Assembly (NCBI GenBank): GCA_902598305.1
Contig: CACKBL010000011.1
Location: 1 to 53,565, forward strand
Direction: 5' to 3'
DNA from: an uncultured Bacteroidota bacterium
GTDB taxonomy: Bacteria; Bacteroidota; Bacteroidia; Flavobacteriales; Flavobacteriaceae
DNA: 53,565 nt
Shown here: positions 1-10,840 of the stretch, in pieces
Layout of the letters: the number at the start of each line of letters is the position of its first letter
How positions within the stretch are numbered: position 1 is the first letter of the stretch
Program-made: the position numbers and the translations under genes
The notes under the pieces: generated by a model
The model's input: only the letters and a program-made list of their open reading frames with translations
Database searches by the model: none
What the model was told of the DNA's origin: nothing

Positions 1-3
1 ATT

Positions 4-1683
4 ATGCTAAATAAATACAGTAAAACAGTTACTCAAGACTCAAGCCAACCTGCAGCCCAAGCTATGTTGCATGCAATCGGTTTAAGTGAAGATGATTTAA
101 AAAAACCTTTCGTAGGAATTGCAAGTACAGGTTACGAAGGTAACCCTTGTAATATGCATCTTAATGATTTATCAAAATTTATAAAAAATTCTGTCATATC
201 TAGCAATTTAGTTGGTTTAATTTTTAATTCTATAGGTGTAAGTGATGGAATATCAATGGGAACTCCTGGGATGAGATTCTCATTACCTTCTAGAGATATA
301 ATTGCTGATTCTATTGAGACTGTTGTGCAGGCTATGTCTTACGATGCTCTGGTAACGGTTGTTGGATGTGATAAAAACATGCCTGGTGCCCTAATGGGAA
401 TGTTAAGATTAAATAGACCCAGTATTCTTGTCTATGGAGGAACGATTGCTCCTGGTTTTCACAAAGGAATTAAACTCGATGTTGTGTCTGCCTTTGAAGC
501 CTGGGGAGAGAAGGTTTCTGGAAAAATATCTGAAAATGAGTTTAAATGTGTAATTAAAAACGCATGCCCTGGAGCAGGTGCTTGTGGAGGAATGTATACT
601 GCAAACACAATGGCCTCAGCTATAGAAGCATTAGGTATGTCTCTTCCTTACAATTCATCAAATCCAGCTATAAGCGAAAACAAAAAAAATGAATGTGATC
701 ATATTGGAAATGCAATCAAAAATATTTTAGAATTAGATTTAAAACCTAGGGATATTGTGACAAGAAGTTCAATTGAAAATGCAATAAGATTGATTGCTGT
801 TTTGGGAGGTTCTACCAATTCAGTACTACACTTTTTGGCTATCGCAAAAGCTGCAAAAGTTGACTTTAGTATAGATGATTTCCAAAAAATAATGGAATCA
901 ACTCCATATCTAGCTGATTTAAAACCTAGCGGAAGATTTTTAATGGAAGATTTACATAAAGTAGGAGGAATACCTTCTGTATTAAAGTTAATGCTCAAAA
1001 ACAACTTATTGGACGGTAATTGTATTACAGTAACGGGTAAAAGTCTCTCTTCTAATTTGGAAGATTTGCCTGATTTAAAAGAAAATCAAAACATAATCCA
1101 TCCCATCAAAAATCCTATTAAGAAAACAGGCCACAATCAAATTCTAAAAGGTAACATTGCAAATGAAGGAGCTGTTGCAAAAATTACAGGAAAAGAAGGT
1201 TTAGTTTTTAAAGGACCTGCAAAAGTTTTTGACAGCGAACAAGCAGCAAATGATGGAATTAAAAATGGTTTTGTGAAAAAAGGTCAGGTTGTTGTGATAC
1301 GATACGTTGGTCCCAAGGGAGGGCCAGGTATGCCTGAGATGTTGAAGCCAACTGCCGCTATTATGGGAGCTGGATTGGGCAAAGAAGTAGCACTAATTAC
1401 TGATGGTCGCTTTTCTGGAGGTACCCACGGTTTTGTTGTAGGTCACATTGTACCTGAAGCACAGGAAGGAGGAAATATTGCACTTATTGAAGACAATGAT
1501 ATGATAGAGATAAACGCTGAAAAAAATACAATAGAACTTCTTGTCGATAAAGAAGAATTAATTGAACGAAATAAAAATTGGACTCAACCGCAATACAAAT
1601 TTAAAAGTGGAACTTTACTCAAGTATATTAGAAATGTTTCAAATGCTTCTATGGGATGTGTAACAGATGATTATGAAGAATAA
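4..1683 (+). CDS. ilvD: Dihydroxy-acid dehydratase IlvD
   Basis: Dehydrates 2,3-dihydroxy-isovalerate and 2,3-dihydroxy-3-methylvalerate to the 2-oxo acids, the penultimate step of valine and isoleucine synthesis in the cytoplasm. The 559-residue length is normal for IlvD/Edd. The iron-sulfur ligands are visible as C49 (GNPCNMHL), C122 (GCDKNMPG) and C194 ([14 protein letters not shown]). The start is supported because the N-terminus ([20 protein letters not shown]) matches where the family begins, although only three bases precede it in the window, so promoter and ribosome site are not visible. It is first of five tightly packed ilv genes and its end overlaps ilvB by 11-17 bases, which argues for one transcript and translational coupling. 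Confidence 0.97.
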   Translation: MLNKYSKTVTQDSSQPAAQAMLHAIGLSEDDLKKPFVGIASTGYEGNPCNMHLNDLSKFIKNSVISSNLVGLIFNSIGVSDGISMGTPGMRFSLPSRDIIADSIETVVQAMSYDALVTVVGCDKNMPGALMGMLRLNRPSILVYGGTIAPGFHKGIKLDVVSAFEAWGEKVSGKISENEFKCVIKNACPGAGACGGMYTANTMASAIEALGMSLPYNSSNPAISENKKNECDHIGNAIKNILELDLKPRDIVTRSSIENAIRLIAVLGGSTNSVLHFLAIAKAAKVDFSIDDFQKIMESTPYLADLKPSGRFLMEDLHKVGGIPSVLKLMLKNNLLDGNCITVTGKSLSSNLEDLPDLKENQNIIHPIKNPIKKTGHNQILKGNIANEGAVAKITGKEGLVFKGPAKVFDSEQAANDGIKNGFVKKGQVVVIRYVGPKGGPGMPEMLKPTAAIMGAGLGKEVALITDGRFSGGTHGFVVGHIVPEAQEGGNIALIEDNDMIEINAEKNTIELLVDKEELIERNKNWTQPQYKFKSGTLLKYIRNVSNASMGCVTDDYEE

Positions 1684-3373
1684 TAAACTAAATATTTCAG
1701 GTGCTGAGGCACTAATTAGAGCTTTATTAGAGGAGGGTGTTGATTTGCTTTTTGGATATCCTGGAGGTGCAATTATGCCAGTTTATGATGAGCTTTATAA
1801 GTTCAGTGACAAAATCAATCATATTCTTACACGACATGAACAAGGTGCTACTCATGCAGCCCAAGGCTATGCTCGTTCATCAGGAAAAGTAGGAGTAGCT
1901 ATTGCTACATCTGGTCCTGGTGCTACAAATTTAGTCACAGGAATCGCCGATGCTCAAATTGATTCCACACCCATTGTATGTATAACAGGTCAAGTAGCAT
2001 CTCATTTGTTGGGTTCAGATGCTTTTCAAGAAACTGATATAATTGGAATTTCAACTCCCGTTACAAAATGGAACTATCAAATTACAAAAGCAAGCGAAAT
2101 CCCAGATATAGTTTCTAAAGCCTTTTATATTGCCTCATCTGGACGACCAGGTCCTGTATTAATTGATATTACCAAAGATGCTCAGTTTGAATTTTGTGAG
2201 TATAATTATAAAAAATGTAATGGTATAAGAAGTTATTTACCTGTTCCTGAACTTCAAAATGAACAAATTACTGATGCAGCGAAAGTGATAAATTCCTCGA
2301 AGAGACCACTAATCGTTTGGGGTCAAGGAGTGATCTTAGCTGAAGCTGAAAATGAATTTAAAGAATTTGTAGAAAATTCAGGAATACCTGCTGTTTGGAC
2401 AATCTTGGGCCTATCAGCTCTTCCGACCGAACACCCTTTAAACATGGGAATGGTTGGAATGCATGGTAATTATGGTCCAAATGTACTAACAAATGAGTGT
2501 GATGTTTTAATAGCTGTAGGGATGAGGTTTGATGATAGAGTTACAGGAGATTTAAAAACTTATGCAAAGCAAGCCAAAATAGTCCATTTGGAAATTGATC
2601 CTGCTGAAATATCCAAAAACGTTTTTGCTCATTATCCTATTTTAGGTGATTGTAAAGAAAGTTTAAAGAAGCTCTCAAACCTAGTTAATAAAAAGTCACT
2701 TAATAATTGGATTGGTCTTTTTGATAACCACATGAAAATTGAGTATAAATCAGTAATTGAAAAGGATTTGTTCCCTAACAAAGATGGCCTAACAATGGGA
2801 GAAGTAATTAATTCAATAAATAAACACTCCAAGGGTGATGCTATCATAGTCACAGATGTTGGTCAACATCAAATGGTAGCCTGTAGATATGCCAAATTTA
2901 ATTCTTCAAAAAGTAATATAACCTCCGGTGGTCTAGGAACAATGGGTTTTGCCTTACCTGCTGCTATAGGAGCTAAAATTGGAGCTAGTCACAGAGAAGT
3001 TGTTGCCGTAATTGGTGATGGTGGATATCAAATGACCATTCAAGAATTGGGAACAATTTTTCAAACTAAAACCGCTGTAAAGATAGTTGTGTTAAACAAT
3101 GATTATCTTGGAATGGTAAGACAGTGGCAACAACTATTTTTTGATAAAAGGTATGCTTCGACTGAAATGGTAAATCCAGACTTTGTGAAAATTGCTGAAG
3201 GATATAGCATTCAGGCTAAAAGAGTAACTGATAGAAAAGACTTAGATAATGCTGTCAAACTATTGATTGAATCCAAAGATGCATTTTTTTTGGAAGTATG
3301 TGTTGAAAAAGAGGATAATGTTTTTCCAATGATTCCATCTGGTGCATCCGTCTCTGATATAAGATTAAAATAA
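1667..3373 (+). CDS. ilvB: Acetolactate synthase large (catalytic) subunit
   Basis: ThDP-dependent condensation of two pyruvates, or of pyruvate with 2-oxobutyrate, to acetolactate or acetohydroxybutyrate. The three ThDP-enzyme domains are in order: an N-terminal PYR domain with the catalytic glutamate E58 ([12 protein letters not shown]), a middle nucleotide-fold domain from about residue 200, and a C-terminal domain with the ThDP/Mg motif GDG at 450-452 ending in NN at 477-478. Length 568 is typical. Two ATG codons six bases apart (1667 and 1673) lie inside the end of ilvD and either could be used. The stop codon shares its last base with the ATG of ilvN (TAATG), as expected for a catalytic/regulatory subunit pair. 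Confidence 0.96.
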   Translation: MIMKNNKLNISGAEALIRALLEEGVDLLFGYPGGAIMPVYDELYKFSDKINHILTRHEQGATHAAQGYARSSGKVGVAIATSGPGATNLVTGIADAQIDSTPIVCITGQVASHLLGSDAFQETDIIGISTPVTKWNYQITKASEIPDIVSKAFYIASSGRPGPVLIDITKDAQFEFCEYNYKKCNGIRSYLPVPELQNEQITDAAKVINSSKRPLIVWGQGVILAEAENEFKEFVENSGIPAVWTILGLSALPTEHPLNMGMVGMHGNYGPNVLTNECDVLIAVGMRFDDRVTGDLKTYAKQAKIVHLEIDPAEISKNVFAHYPILGDCKESLKKLSNLVNKKSLNNWIGLFDNHMKIEYKSVIEKDLFPNKDGLTMGEVINSINKHSKGDAIIVTDVGQHQMVACRYAKFNSSKSNITSGGLGTMGFALPAAIGAKIGASHREVVAVIGDGGYQMTIQELGTIFQTKTAVKIVVLNNDYLGMVRQWQQLFFDKRYASTEMVNPDFVKIAEGYSIQAKRVTDRKDLDNAVKLLIESKDAFFLEVCVEKEDNVFPMIPSGASVSDIRLK

Positions 3374-3918
3374 TGGAAGAAAAAATTCAATATACAATTT
3401 CCATCTATTCAGAGAACAATGTGGGACTTCTCAATAGAGTATCTGCGATATTTTTGAAAAGGCATGTCAATATTATGAGTTTTTCAACTTCCCAATCTGA
3501 AATAAAAGATGTTTTTCGTTTCGTTATTGTAGTTTCTGTAAGTGAGATACAAATCAAAAAATTGGTCCAACAAATCGAAAAACAAGTTGATGTAATTAAA
3601 GCATTTTATCATACAGATAAAGAAACTATCTTTCTTGAGTCAGCACTATACAAAGTCAAATCAAGTTCACTTTTTGAAGAGAGGCAAATTCAAAATATTA
3701 TTAAAGATAGTCATGCAAATATTGTAACCGTATCACCAGAATTTTTTGTGATTGAAAAAACAGGATTTAGAAAGGATACTGAAAAGTTAAGAGAAGACCT
3801 TTCAAAGTATGGACTTTTACAATTTGTAAGGTCAGGCAGAATTTCGGTAACAAAAGCACCAATGGGAATATCGCAAATATTAAATAACTTTAAAAATCAA
3901 AACAAAAAAAATGAGTAA
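3373..3918 (+). CDS. ilvN: Acetolactate synthase small (regulatory) subunit
   Basis: Regulatory partner of IlvB that normally raises its activity and confers feedback inhibition by valine. The N-terminal ACT domain is clear ([20 protein letters not shown], residues about 6-25, followed by the usual beta-alpha-beta pattern to about residue 80). The rest (about 95-170) fits the C-terminal small-subunit domain. At 181 aa it is the long IlvN/IlvH type rather than a single-ACT IlvM. It starts at the stop codon of ilvB (TAATG) and overlaps ilvC by eight bases (ATGAGTAA), so the subunits are probably made in a coupled ratio. Confidence 0.93.
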   Translation: MEEKIQYTISIYSENNVGLLNRVSAIFLKRHVNIMSFSTSQSEIKDVFRFVIVVSVSEIQIKKLVQQIEKQVDVIKAFYHTDKETIFLESALYKVKSSSLFEERQIQNIIKDSHANIVTVSPEFFVIEKTGFRKDTEKLREDLSKYGLLQFVRSGRISVTKAPMGISQILNNFKNQNKKNE

Positions 3919-5386
3919 TTATTTTAATAAACTATCTCTAAGTGAAAAAATAAACCAGCTTGGTAAATGTAGGTTTATGTCACAGTTGGAGTTTGGAAAC
4001 GGGGTAGAAGCTTTAAAAAGTAAAAAAATCGTTATAGTTGGTTGTGGAGCTCAAGGTTTAAATCAGGGGCTAAATATGAGAGACTCAGGTCTAGATATTT
4101 CTTTTGCCTTACGACAAGAATCAATTGACCAAAAAAGAAATTCATTTTTAAGCGCTACAAAAAACAATTTTAAGACTGGAAATTTTAAGGAGCTCATTCC
4201 AGCTGCTGATTTGGTTCTAAATTTAACCCCAGATAAAAATCACACCACAGTTGTAAATACTATTATGCCATTAATGAAAAAAGGATCTATACTTTCTTAT
4301 TCTCATGGGTTTAATATTGTAGAGGAAGGAATAGAGGTTCGAGACGATATTACTGTAATTATGGTGGCACCAAAATGCCCTGGAACTGAAGTCAGAGAAG
4401 AATATAAAAGGGGTTTTGGTGTACCAACTTTGATTGCAGTTCATCCTGAGAATGATCCTGACAAAAAAGGTTTAGAAATTGCTAAAGCATATGCTGTAGC
4501 TACAGGAGGGCACAGAGCAGGTGTTTTGGAATCCTCTTTCGTTGCTGAGGTTAAATCAGATTTAATGGGAGAGCAAACCATTTTGTGTGGTATACTCCAA
4601 ACGGGTTCTATTTTATGTTTTGACAAAATGATTGAAAATGGAATAGAAGCTGGTTATGCGGCGAAGTTAGTTCAGTTTGGCTGGGAAACAATTACAGAAG
4701 CTTTGAAGCACGGTGGAATAACCAACATGATGGATCGTCTTTCTAATCCAGCTAAAATTAAAGCTTTTGAATTGTCTGAAAAATTAAAATCAATAATGAC
4801 TCCTTTATTCAAAAAGCATATGGATAATATAATGTCTGGAGAGTTTTCCAAAACCATGATGGAGGATTGGTCAAATAACGATAAAGATCTTTTGAAATGG
4901 AGGTCAGAAACTTCAGGTACTTCATTTGAAAAAACGAAAATTACCGACAAAAAAATACCTGAGCAGGAGTTTTTTGATAATGGTATATTGATGGTTGCGT
5001 TTGTTAGGGCAGGTGTAGAACTTGCATTTGAAACAATGGTTGCAGCTGGAATAAAAGAAGAATCGGCTTATTACGAATCTCTTCATGAAACACCCCTGAT
5101 TGCGAATACAATAGCTAGAAAAAAGCTTTATGAAATGAACAGAATTATTTCTGATACAGCAGAATACGGTTGCTATCTATTTGATCATGCTTGTAAACCA
5201 CTTTTGAAGAAATTTATGAGCGAAATCGATGTTGATGTTATCGGCAAGTCATTTAATAGTGGTAAAGATAATTATGTGGATAATAAAAAATTAATTGATA
5301 TTAACGAAATTATCAGATTTCATCCAGTTGAAAATATAGGATACGAATTAAGAGAATCAATGACTGGAATGAAAAAAATCATATAA
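3911..5386 (+). CDS. ilvC: Ketol-acid reductoisomerase, class II
   Basis: Mg- and NAD(P)H-dependent isomerisation plus reduction of acetolactate and acetohydroxybutyrate. The N-terminal Rossmann domain carries the dinucleotide motif [10 protein letters not shown] near residue 44. The 491-aa length is that of the long class II enzyme (as in E. coli), with a duplicated C-terminal knotted helical domain, not the ~330-aa class I form. The catalytic acidic/lysine region [12 protein letters not shown] (about residue 152) and [11 protein letters not shown] (about 217) are intact. It overlaps ilvN by eight bases and its stop shares a base with the ilvA start (TAATG). Confidence 0.96.
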   Translation: MSNYFNKLSLSEKINQLGKCRFMSQLEFGNGVEALKSKKIVIVGCGAQGLNQGLNMRDSGLDISFALRQESIDQKRNSFLSATKNNFKTGNFKELIPAADLVLNLTPDKNHTTVVNTIMPLMKKGSILSYSHGFNIVEEGIEVRDDITVIMVAPKCPGTEVREEYKRGFGVPTLIAVHPENDPDKKGLEIAKAYAVATGGHRAGVLESSFVAEVKSDLMGEQTILCGILQTGSILCFDKMIENGIEAGYAAKLVQFGWETITEALKHGGITNMMDRLSNPAKIKAFELSEKLKSIMTPLFKKHMDNIMSGEFSKTMMEDWSNNDKDLLKWRSETSGTSFEKTKITDKKIPEQEFFDNGILMVAFVRAGVELAFETMVAAGIKEESAYYESLHETPLIANTIARKKLYEMNRIISDTAEYGCYLFDHACKPLLKKFMSEIDVDVIGKSFNSGKDNYVDNKKLIDINEIIRFHPVENIGYELRESMTGMKKII

Positions 5387-6633
5387 TGAATTTCCCCACA
5401 ATTGAAGGTTGTTATCAAGCTAAAGAAAGACTTAGCAATGTTTCAATTAACACACCTTTTCAATTTCTAGATAGAATTTCTAATAATTTTAATGCTGAGA
5501 TTTACACCAAAAGAGAGGATTTACAACTAGTAAGGTCTTTTAAAATAAGGGGTGCGTTTAATAAGATTGTTGCTCTTTCTAAGAATGATCTTAAAAGAGG
5601 TATAGTATGTGCTAGTGGAGGAAATCATGCTCAAGGATTTGCATTTGCATGTAATTATTTAAAAATTAAGGGAACAGTATTTATGCCTTTGCCGACTCCA
5701 AAGCAAAAAATAGATAGAGTAAAAATGTTTGGAGCTGAATACATTAAAATTATCCTTAAAGGTGATACTTATGATGATTCCCAAAGTGAAGCAGAAAAAT
5801 ATCAAGTAAAATCAAATTCCGTTTTCATTCATCCTTTTGATGATGTAGAGGTTATTCATGGACAAGCAACTATCGCACTTGAAATTCTGGACCAAATTGA
5901 CTTTGATCTTGATTACATGTTTATTCCTGTTGGTGGTGGAGGTCTTGTTTCTGGCTTTTTGACAGTTTTTAAAAAGTTGTCACCAAATACTAAAATAGTA
6001 GGTGTCGAACCCTCTGGTGCAACCTCATTTATAACATCTTTAAAGAATAATAGAAATACTCAGTTAAAAACGATTGATAAGTTTGCGGAAGGTGTTGCTA
6101 TTCAAAAAATGGGAGATATTTGCTTTAATTATTGTAAAGATTTAATCGATAAAACTATTTCAGTTGACGAGGGAAGAATTTGTAAAGAAATTTTGGATTT
6201 ATATAACAAGGAAGGCATTGTAGTAGAGCCTGCTGGTGCGATTTCTCTTGCCTGTCTTGATCAATTCTCAGATGAAATTAAAGGAAAAAAAATCGGGACC
6301 ATCATTTGTGGGGGAAATAACGATATTACAAGAACTCCAGAAATTAAAGAAAGAGCCCTTCTTTACAGTAATTTAAAACATTATTTTATTGTTAGATTTC
6401 CTCAAAGAGCTGGTTCTTTGAAACAGTTTGTGTCGGAAATACTTGGTCCTACAGACGACATAACTTTTTTTGAATACTCAAAGAAAAGTAACCGAGTTGT
6501 TGCTCCTGCAGTTGTTGGTATTGAACTGAAATCTAAAAACGATTTAACACCTCTTGTTAAAAGAATGAAAGAGAGCGGTTTCTATGGTGAGTATTTAAAT
6601 GAGAAACCAGATCTATTCCAATACATAATCTAG
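5386..6633 (+). CDS. ilvA: Threonine ammonia-lyase (biosynthetic threonine deaminase)
   Basis: PLP-dependent conversion of threonine to 2-oxobutyrate and ammonia, the committed step to isoleucine. The PLP lysine is K53 (RSFKIRGAFN), with the glycine-rich phosphate loop PVGGGGLVSGF near residue 184 and the SGGNHAQG asparagine loop near residue 80. Residues about 325-415 form one ACT-like regulatory domain (HYFIVRFPQRAGSLKQF), which in this family binds isoleucine or valine, so this is the regulated biosynthetic form with a single ACT-like repeat. It is the last gene of the ilv run and overlaps the convergent transporter gene by four bases, leaving no room for a separate terminator. A CimA-like gene at 10837-12375 could give a second route to 2-oxobutyrate. 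Confidence 0.95.
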   Translation: MNFPTIEGCYQAKERLSNVSINTPFQFLDRISNNFNAEIYTKREDLQLVRSFKIRGAFNKIVALSKNDLKRGIVCASGGNHAQGFAFACNYLKIKGTVFMPLPTPKQKIDRVKMFGAEYIKIILKGDTYDDSQSEAEKYQVKSNSVFIHPFDDVEVIHGQATIALEILDQIDFDLDYMFIPVGGGGLVSGFLTVFKKLSPNTKIVGVEPSGATSFITSLKNNRNTQLKTIDKFAEGVAIQKMGDICFNYCKDLIDKTISVDEGRICKEILDLYNKEGIVVEPAGAISLACLDQFSDEIKGKKIGTIICGGNNDITRTPEIKERALLYSNLKHYFIVRFPQRAGSLKQFVSEILGPTDDITFFEYSKKSNRVVAPAVVGIELKSKNDLTPLVKRMKESGFYGEYLNEKPDLFQYII

Positions 6634-8057
6634 TTAAAGATCAAAGGGATAAAAAACTTATACATCAAAATCAGTAGTAGTATTGATAAAATGTTTATGA
6701 GAATTCCAGCCCTGACCATTTCAGAAACTTTAACATAGCCGCTGGCAAAAACAATAGCATTTGGTGGAGTTGCCATTGGCAACATAAAAGCACAACTGCT
6801 TGCCATAGTTATTGGAATTAAAAGGTGCAAAATAGGAATTTCTAAACCAATTGCAATTCCTGCCATTACTGGTGCAAGTACTGCTACTAAAGCTACATTA
6901 CTCATCAACTCTGTCATGAATAACATCATAGTTATTAAAAGAGATACGGTTATTATGATATTTAAATTAGCACCAGCAATAGAGTCAGTAATAAGTGAAA
7001 CAATCCCTGTTTCGGACATTCCTTTTGCCAATGCAAGTCCACCACCGAAAAGAATAAGGATTCCCCAAGCCAAGTTTTTTGTGTCGTTCCAATTTAATAT
7101 AAATTGAGGTTTTGAGAATTTGGAAGGGATTGCAAAAAGAGAAATTGCACAACCAACACTGATAATTGTATCTGATAATTTAAATCCAGGAATTAATTTA
7201 TTTATAAGTGTTCTAAAAATCCACAAAAAAACAGTTATACCAAATATTATCAATACATGTATTTCTTTTTTACTTAATTTTCCAAGTTCACTTAGTTTAT
7301 TACTAATTAGTTGAGATGAAGATTTAAATTTTATATTTTCATTTCTAAAAAGCACCCTTGTTAAGAGTAAATAAATTATAGCCAGTAATGTTATTGAAAA
7401 GGGAAGGCCAATAACCATCCAATTTAGAAATGAAATTTCAATGTTATATTCGTTTTCTAACAAACCGATAAGAACAGAATTTGGGGGTGTTCCTATAACA
7501 GTAGCTATACCACCTGAATTCGCTGAGAAAGCAATACCAAGCATTACACTAAGAGAAAAGTTTTTCTCACTTTTTGACCCCCCTTTTTTATTATCAATTA
7601 AAAGATTTATTACAGAAAGGGCAATAGGGAGCATCACAACTGTACTTGCGGTGTTGGATATCCACATACTCATAAAGGCGGTTGCAATCATAAAACCCAG
7701 AATTACTCTGTTGGGAGAAGTTCCGGTTTTATTTATTATTGTTAGAGCGATTCTTTTGTGTAAGTTAACTTTTTCAAGTGCTAGAGCTAAGACAAACCCA
7801 CCAAAAAAGAGAAAGACTATTGAGCTTCCATAATTTGCCCCAACCTGATTTATTTCCATGACCTGGAACAAAGGAAATATAACCAGAGGCAAAAGTGAAG
7901 TAACAGAAATTGAAACCGCTTCCGAAATCCACCAAATTATCATCCATGCAGCAAGGGCGATAACAATGGATGCTTTTTCATCTATATTCTCAAGACTAAG
8001 AAAATTTAAAAAAATAAAAGACAAGGGACCTAATATTAAACCTATTTTTTTAACCAT
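6630..8057 (-). CDS. SLC13/DASS-family sodium:anion symporter
   Basis: Integral membrane transporter of the divalent anion:Na+ symporter family (citrate, dicarboxylate or sulfate transporters). The 475-residue protein is almost entirely hydrophobic, with about eleven membrane segments. The first signature is present: GGFVLALALEK at about 86-96 and the Ser-Asn-Thr tip motif at S134-N135-T136 (WISNTAS). The second, pseudo-symmetric motif reads S386-N387-V388 (LMSNVAL), so the threonine is replaced by valine. Substrate cannot be assigned; C4-dicarboxylate is a reasonable default. The gene converges on ilvA with a four-base overlap and is divergent from the dehydrogenase gene across 112 bp, so it is not part of either operon. 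Confidence 0.85.
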   Translation of the reverse strand: MVKKIGLILGPLSFIFLNFLSLENIDEKASIVIALAAWMIIWWISEAVSISVTSLLPLVIFPLFQVMEINQVGANYGSSIVFLFFGGFVLALALEKVNLHKRIALTIINKTGTSPNRVILGFMIATAFMSMWISNTASTVVMLPIALSVINLLIDNKKGGSKSEKNFSLSVMLGIAFSANSGGIATVIGTPPNSVLIGLLENEYNIEISFLNWMVIGLPFSITLLAIIYLLLTRVLFRNENIKFKSSSQLISNKLSELGKLSKKEIHVLIIFGITVFLWIFRTLINKLIPGFKLSDTIISVGCAISLFAIPSKFSKPQFILNWNDTKNLAWGILILFGGGLALAKGMSETGIVSLITDSIAGANLNIIITVSLLITMMLFMTELMSNVALVAVLAPVMAGIAIGLEIPILHLLIPITMASSCAFMLPMATPPNAIVFASGYVKVSEMVRAGILINILSILLLILMYKFFIPLIFN

Positions 8058-8113
8058 AAATATTTTAGAAATGACATTGAAATAAAATTATCAATTTAAA
8101 ATTTTAAAATTGA

Positions 8114-8148
8114 TTTGTAATGGTTTTTTTTACTTACAATTATATTTT
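8114..8148 (+). promoter_or_regulatory. Candidate Bacteroidota promoter before the dehydrogenase gene
   Basis: TTTG at 8114-8117 and TATATTTT at 8141-8148 are 23 bases apart and resemble the Bacteroidota -33 (TTTG) and -7 (TAnnTTTG) elements, with one mismatch in the -7 box. A start near 8154 would leave a leader of about 16 bases before the ATG at 8170. The match is weak for such AT-rich DNA. The rest of the divergent region 8058-8169 holds nothing else I can recognise. Confidence 0.28.
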
Positions 8149-8169
8149 TTATTTTCGAAAAAAAAATTA

Positions 8170-9771
8170 ATGGAAGTTAAGCCTTCAAAACCAGATTCCA
8201 ACGAATCTTATGAAAATTTTGTTGATTGCAAAGCTTATTTGGTTGATGGAAAATTAAAAAGTTGGTCTGGTAAATCAAGTGATGTTTTTTCTAATATCTA
8301 TACACGTAACAAGGATGGAGAAATAAAACCTACCCTTTTAGGATCAATTCCTGACATGGAAACCGAGCCAGCACTCGAAGCTCTAGATTCTGCTGTGGGT
8401 GCCTTTAATAGAGGTAAAGGCAAGTGGCCTACAATGAGGGTAGGGGAAAGAATTAAATGTTTGGAAAAGTTTGCTGATAAAATGAAAAATTACCGAGAGG
8501 AGGTAGTTAACTTGTTAATGTGGGAAATATCTAAAAATAAGTCTGATTCTTACAAAGAATTTGATAGAACAGTTGATTACATATATGATACTATTGAAGC
8601 CTACAAAGATATTGATAGAAAAAGTGCAAAATTTGAAAAACAATCTGGTATTTATGCTCATATAAGAAGAGGACCATTGGGAGTAATTTTATGTTTGGGA
8701 CCTTATAATTACCCATTGAATGAAACCTTCTGTCTACTAATTCCTGCCATCATTATGGGAAATACTGCAGTTTTTAAGCCTGCTAAGCATGGTGTTTTAT
8801 TAATTACTCCACTTTTAAAAGCCTTTGAAGAAAGCTTTCCTCCAGGGGTTGTGAATATTTTATTTGGTAGAGGTAGAAAAATCGCTTCTCCCATAATGAA
8901 AACTGGTAAAATCGACGTTTTAGCTTTGATTGGACATTCTTCTTCAGCTGTTGCTCTACAAGATCTACATCCAAATAAAAATAGGTTAAGATTAGTTTTA
9001 GGTTTAGAAGCTAAAAATCCAGGAATTGTATTACCTGACGCCGATTTAGACCTAACAATCAAAGAGTGTATATCAGGAACTTTATCATACAACGGGCAAA
9101 GATGTACCGCACTAAAAATTTTATTTGTTCATGAATCAATAGTCGATGAATTCAATAAAAAATTTGCAATAGCGGTTGATAATTTAAAATACGGTCTTCC
9201 TTGGGAAGAAGATGCTTTTTTGACTCCTTTACCTGAGCCTCATAAAGCAAATTATATGCAAGATTTAATTCATGATGCTGTTAAAAAAGGTGCGAAGATT
9301 ATTAATAAAAAGGGTGGAACATTATCTCATAATTATTTGTATCCTGCTATTTTATATCCAGTGTCTACAGATATGAATATATATCATGAGGAGCAGTTTG
9401 GTCCTGTGATTCCAGTTATGTCTTACAAAGACATAGATGAACCGTTAAATGTTATGGCTGCATCAGAATATGGACAGCAAGTCAGCTTATTTGGAAATGA
9501 TATATCTAAAATTGGTCCATTAGTTGATATTTTAGCAAATCTAGTTTGCAGGGTAAATTTGAACAGTGCTTGTCAAAGAGGTCCAGATGTTTATCCTTTT
9601 ACGGGTAGAAAAAATTCTGCCGTCAGCACTTTAAGTGTTCACGATGCTTTAAGATCCTTTTCGATCAGAACTTTTGTTGCAGCGAAAGATAATCCCAAGA
9701 ATAATGAAATAATTGGTTCTTTATTAAATTCTAAAGATTCAAATTTTATAAACACAGAATATCTGTTATAA
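8170..9771 (+). CDS. gapN: Aldehyde dehydrogenase, probably NADP-dependent glyceraldehyde-3-phosphate dehydrogenase (GapN type)
   Basis: Oxidises an aldehyde with NAD(P); the best fit is the non-phosphorylating glyceraldehyde-3-phosphate dehydrogenase used to make NADPH in glycolysis. The ALDH fold is complete in 533 residues: cofactor loop GPYNYPLNE (about 177-185), glutamate region LGLEAKNPG with E280, nucleophile C312 in NGQRCTALK. The C-terminal sequence [14 protein letters not shown] and the ALRSFSIRT tail resemble the Bacteroidota proteins named GapN. I chose the ATG at 8170; an upstream TTG at 8110 would add 20 residues unlike the family and would lie within the candidate promoter. It ends two bases before the convergent leuB stop. 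Substrate assignment rests on recalled similarity, so another ALDH role is possible. Confidence 0.8.
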   Translation: MEVKPSKPDSNESYENFVDCKAYLVDGKLKSWSGKSSDVFSNIYTRNKDGEIKPTLLGSIPDMETEPALEALDSAVGAFNRGKGKWPTMRVGERIKCLEKFADKMKNYREEVVNLLMWEISKNKSDSYKEFDRTVDYIYDTIEAYKDIDRKSAKFEKQSGIYAHIRRGPLGVILCLGPYNYPLNETFCLLIPAIIMGNTAVFKPAKHGVLLITPLLKAFEESFPPGVVNILFGRGRKIASPIMKTGKIDVLALIGHSSSAVALQDLHPNKNRLRLVLGLEAKNPGIVLPDADLDLTIKECISGTLSYNGQRCTALKILFVHESIVDEFNKKFAIAVDNLKYGLPWEEDAFLTPLPEPHKANYMQDLIHDAVKKGAKIINKKGGTLSHNYLYPAILYPVSTDMNIYHEEQFGPVIPVMSYKDIDEPLNVMAASEYGQQVSLFGNDISKIGPLVDILANLVCRVNLNSACQRGPDVYPFTGRKNSAVSTLSVHDALRSFSIRTFVAAKDNPKNNEIIGSLLNSKDSNFINTEYLL

Positions 9772-9772
9772 T

Positions 9773-10840
9773 TTAACTTAATTTAATGTAATCACAAATT
9801 TTATCTCCAACTTCAGATGTGGAATAATATACATTGCCGTTTGACAAATCTTGAGTTACAAATCCTTCTTCAATCGATTTTTCAACAGAGTTTTTAATTA
9901 AATCCGATTCTAACTTAAGGTTGAATGACATTTCAAACATCATAGCAGCGGATAATATTGTTGCTAAGGGATTTGCAATGTTTTTTCCTGTAGCTTCGGG
10001 GAATGAGCCATGTATGGGTTCATACAATGAATTTACCTCTCCAACTGATGCGGATGGCATTAAGCCCATTGATCCTGAAATAACTGAAGCTTCATCTGTT
10101 AAAATATCACCAAATAAGTTTTCTGTTATAAGAACATCATAATTTTTAGGTGATTGGATTAAGCGCATTGCTACTGCATCTACTAATTCGTATGAAACTT
10201 CTATTTTAGGGTAGTCTTTTTCCATTGATTGAATAGTTTCTCTCCAAAGCCTTGAAGTCTCCAAGACATTCGCTTTGTCAACACAACAAAGTTTTTTCTT
10301 TCTTTTGCCTGCAATTTCAAATCCCTTTTTTGCTAATCTAATTATTTCATTTCTATCATACTCACAAGTGTCAAATGCAAAATCACCTTTATTTTTTCTT
10401 CCTCTCTTTCCAAAATAAATACCTCCTGTGAGCTCCCTTACAAAAATTAAATCCGTTCCATCAATTTTATTTTTCTTTAAAGGTGAGTTATCAACTAAGC
10501 TTTTAAAAGTAAATGTTGGTCTTATATTAGCAAATAGACCTAATTTTTTTCTCATTTTTAAAAGTCCTTGCTCAGGTCTTACTTTCGCTGAAGGGTTATT
10601 GTCAAATTCAGGCAAACCAATTGCCCCAAACAGCACAGAATCAGAATTCAAGCAAAGATTATGGGTTTCATCGGGATAGGGATCTCCGTTTTTGAAAATA
10701 GATGCAGCACCCACAATCCCTTCTTTAAATAAAAACTCATGCTTAAATTTATCACCAATAGCCTCACAGACTTTTATAGCTTCTCTTATTACTTCTGGTC
10801 CAATTCCATCTCCTGGTAGAACTGCTATTTTTTTTTTCAT
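9773..10840 (-). CDS. leuB: 3-Isopropylmalate dehydrogenase LeuB
   Basis: NAD-dependent oxidative decarboxylation of 3-isopropylmalate to 2-oxoisocaproate, the last specific step to leucine. The 355-residue isocitrate/isopropylmalate dehydrogenase fold is complete: N-terminal LPGDGIGPEV, substrate loop KMRKKLGLFANIRP (about residue 95), FVRELTGGIYFG (about 133), the Mg/substrate aspartates in LITENLFGDILTDEAS (about 238-253) and GSMGLMPSASVG. LeuB homologues can also act on the citramalate-derived C5 intermediate. It is the last gene of the leu operon and its ATG overlaps the stop of the upstream synthase gene by four bases (ATGA type). Confidence 0.96.
   Translation of the reverse strand: MKKKIAVLPGDGIGPEVIREAIKVCEAIGDKFKHEFLFKEGIVGAASIFKNGDPYPDETHNLCLNSDSVLFGAIGLPEFDNNPSAKVRPEQGLLKMRKKLGLFANIRPTFTFKSLVDNSPLKKNKIDGTDLIFVRELTGGIYFGKRGRKNKGDFAFDTCEYDRNEIIRLAKKGFEIAGKRKKKLCCVDKANVLETSRLWRETIQSMEKDYPKIEVSYELVDAVAMRLIQSPKNYDVLITENLFGDILTDEASVISGSMGLMPSASVGEVNSLYEPIHGSFPEATGKNIANPLATILSAAMMFEMSFNLKLESDLIKNSVEKSIEEGFVTQDLSNGNVYYSTSEVGDKICDYIKLS

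Noticed and set aside
699-1004. 101-codon frame antisense to ilvD, and similar 60-130-codon frames opposite other genes
   Set aside because: They lie wholly inside well-supported genes, show the composition of reverse-frame translation and lack any recognisable domain or upstream signal.
7441-7833. 130-codon plus-strand frame inside the transporter gene
   Set aside because: Antisense to conserved DASS-family membrane segments; proline/isoleucine-rich shadow translation.
8110-8169. N-terminal extension of the dehydrogenase from TTG at 8110
   Set aside because: The 20 extra residues are hydrophobic, unlike the family, and overlap promoter-like DNA; ATG at 8170 fits better.
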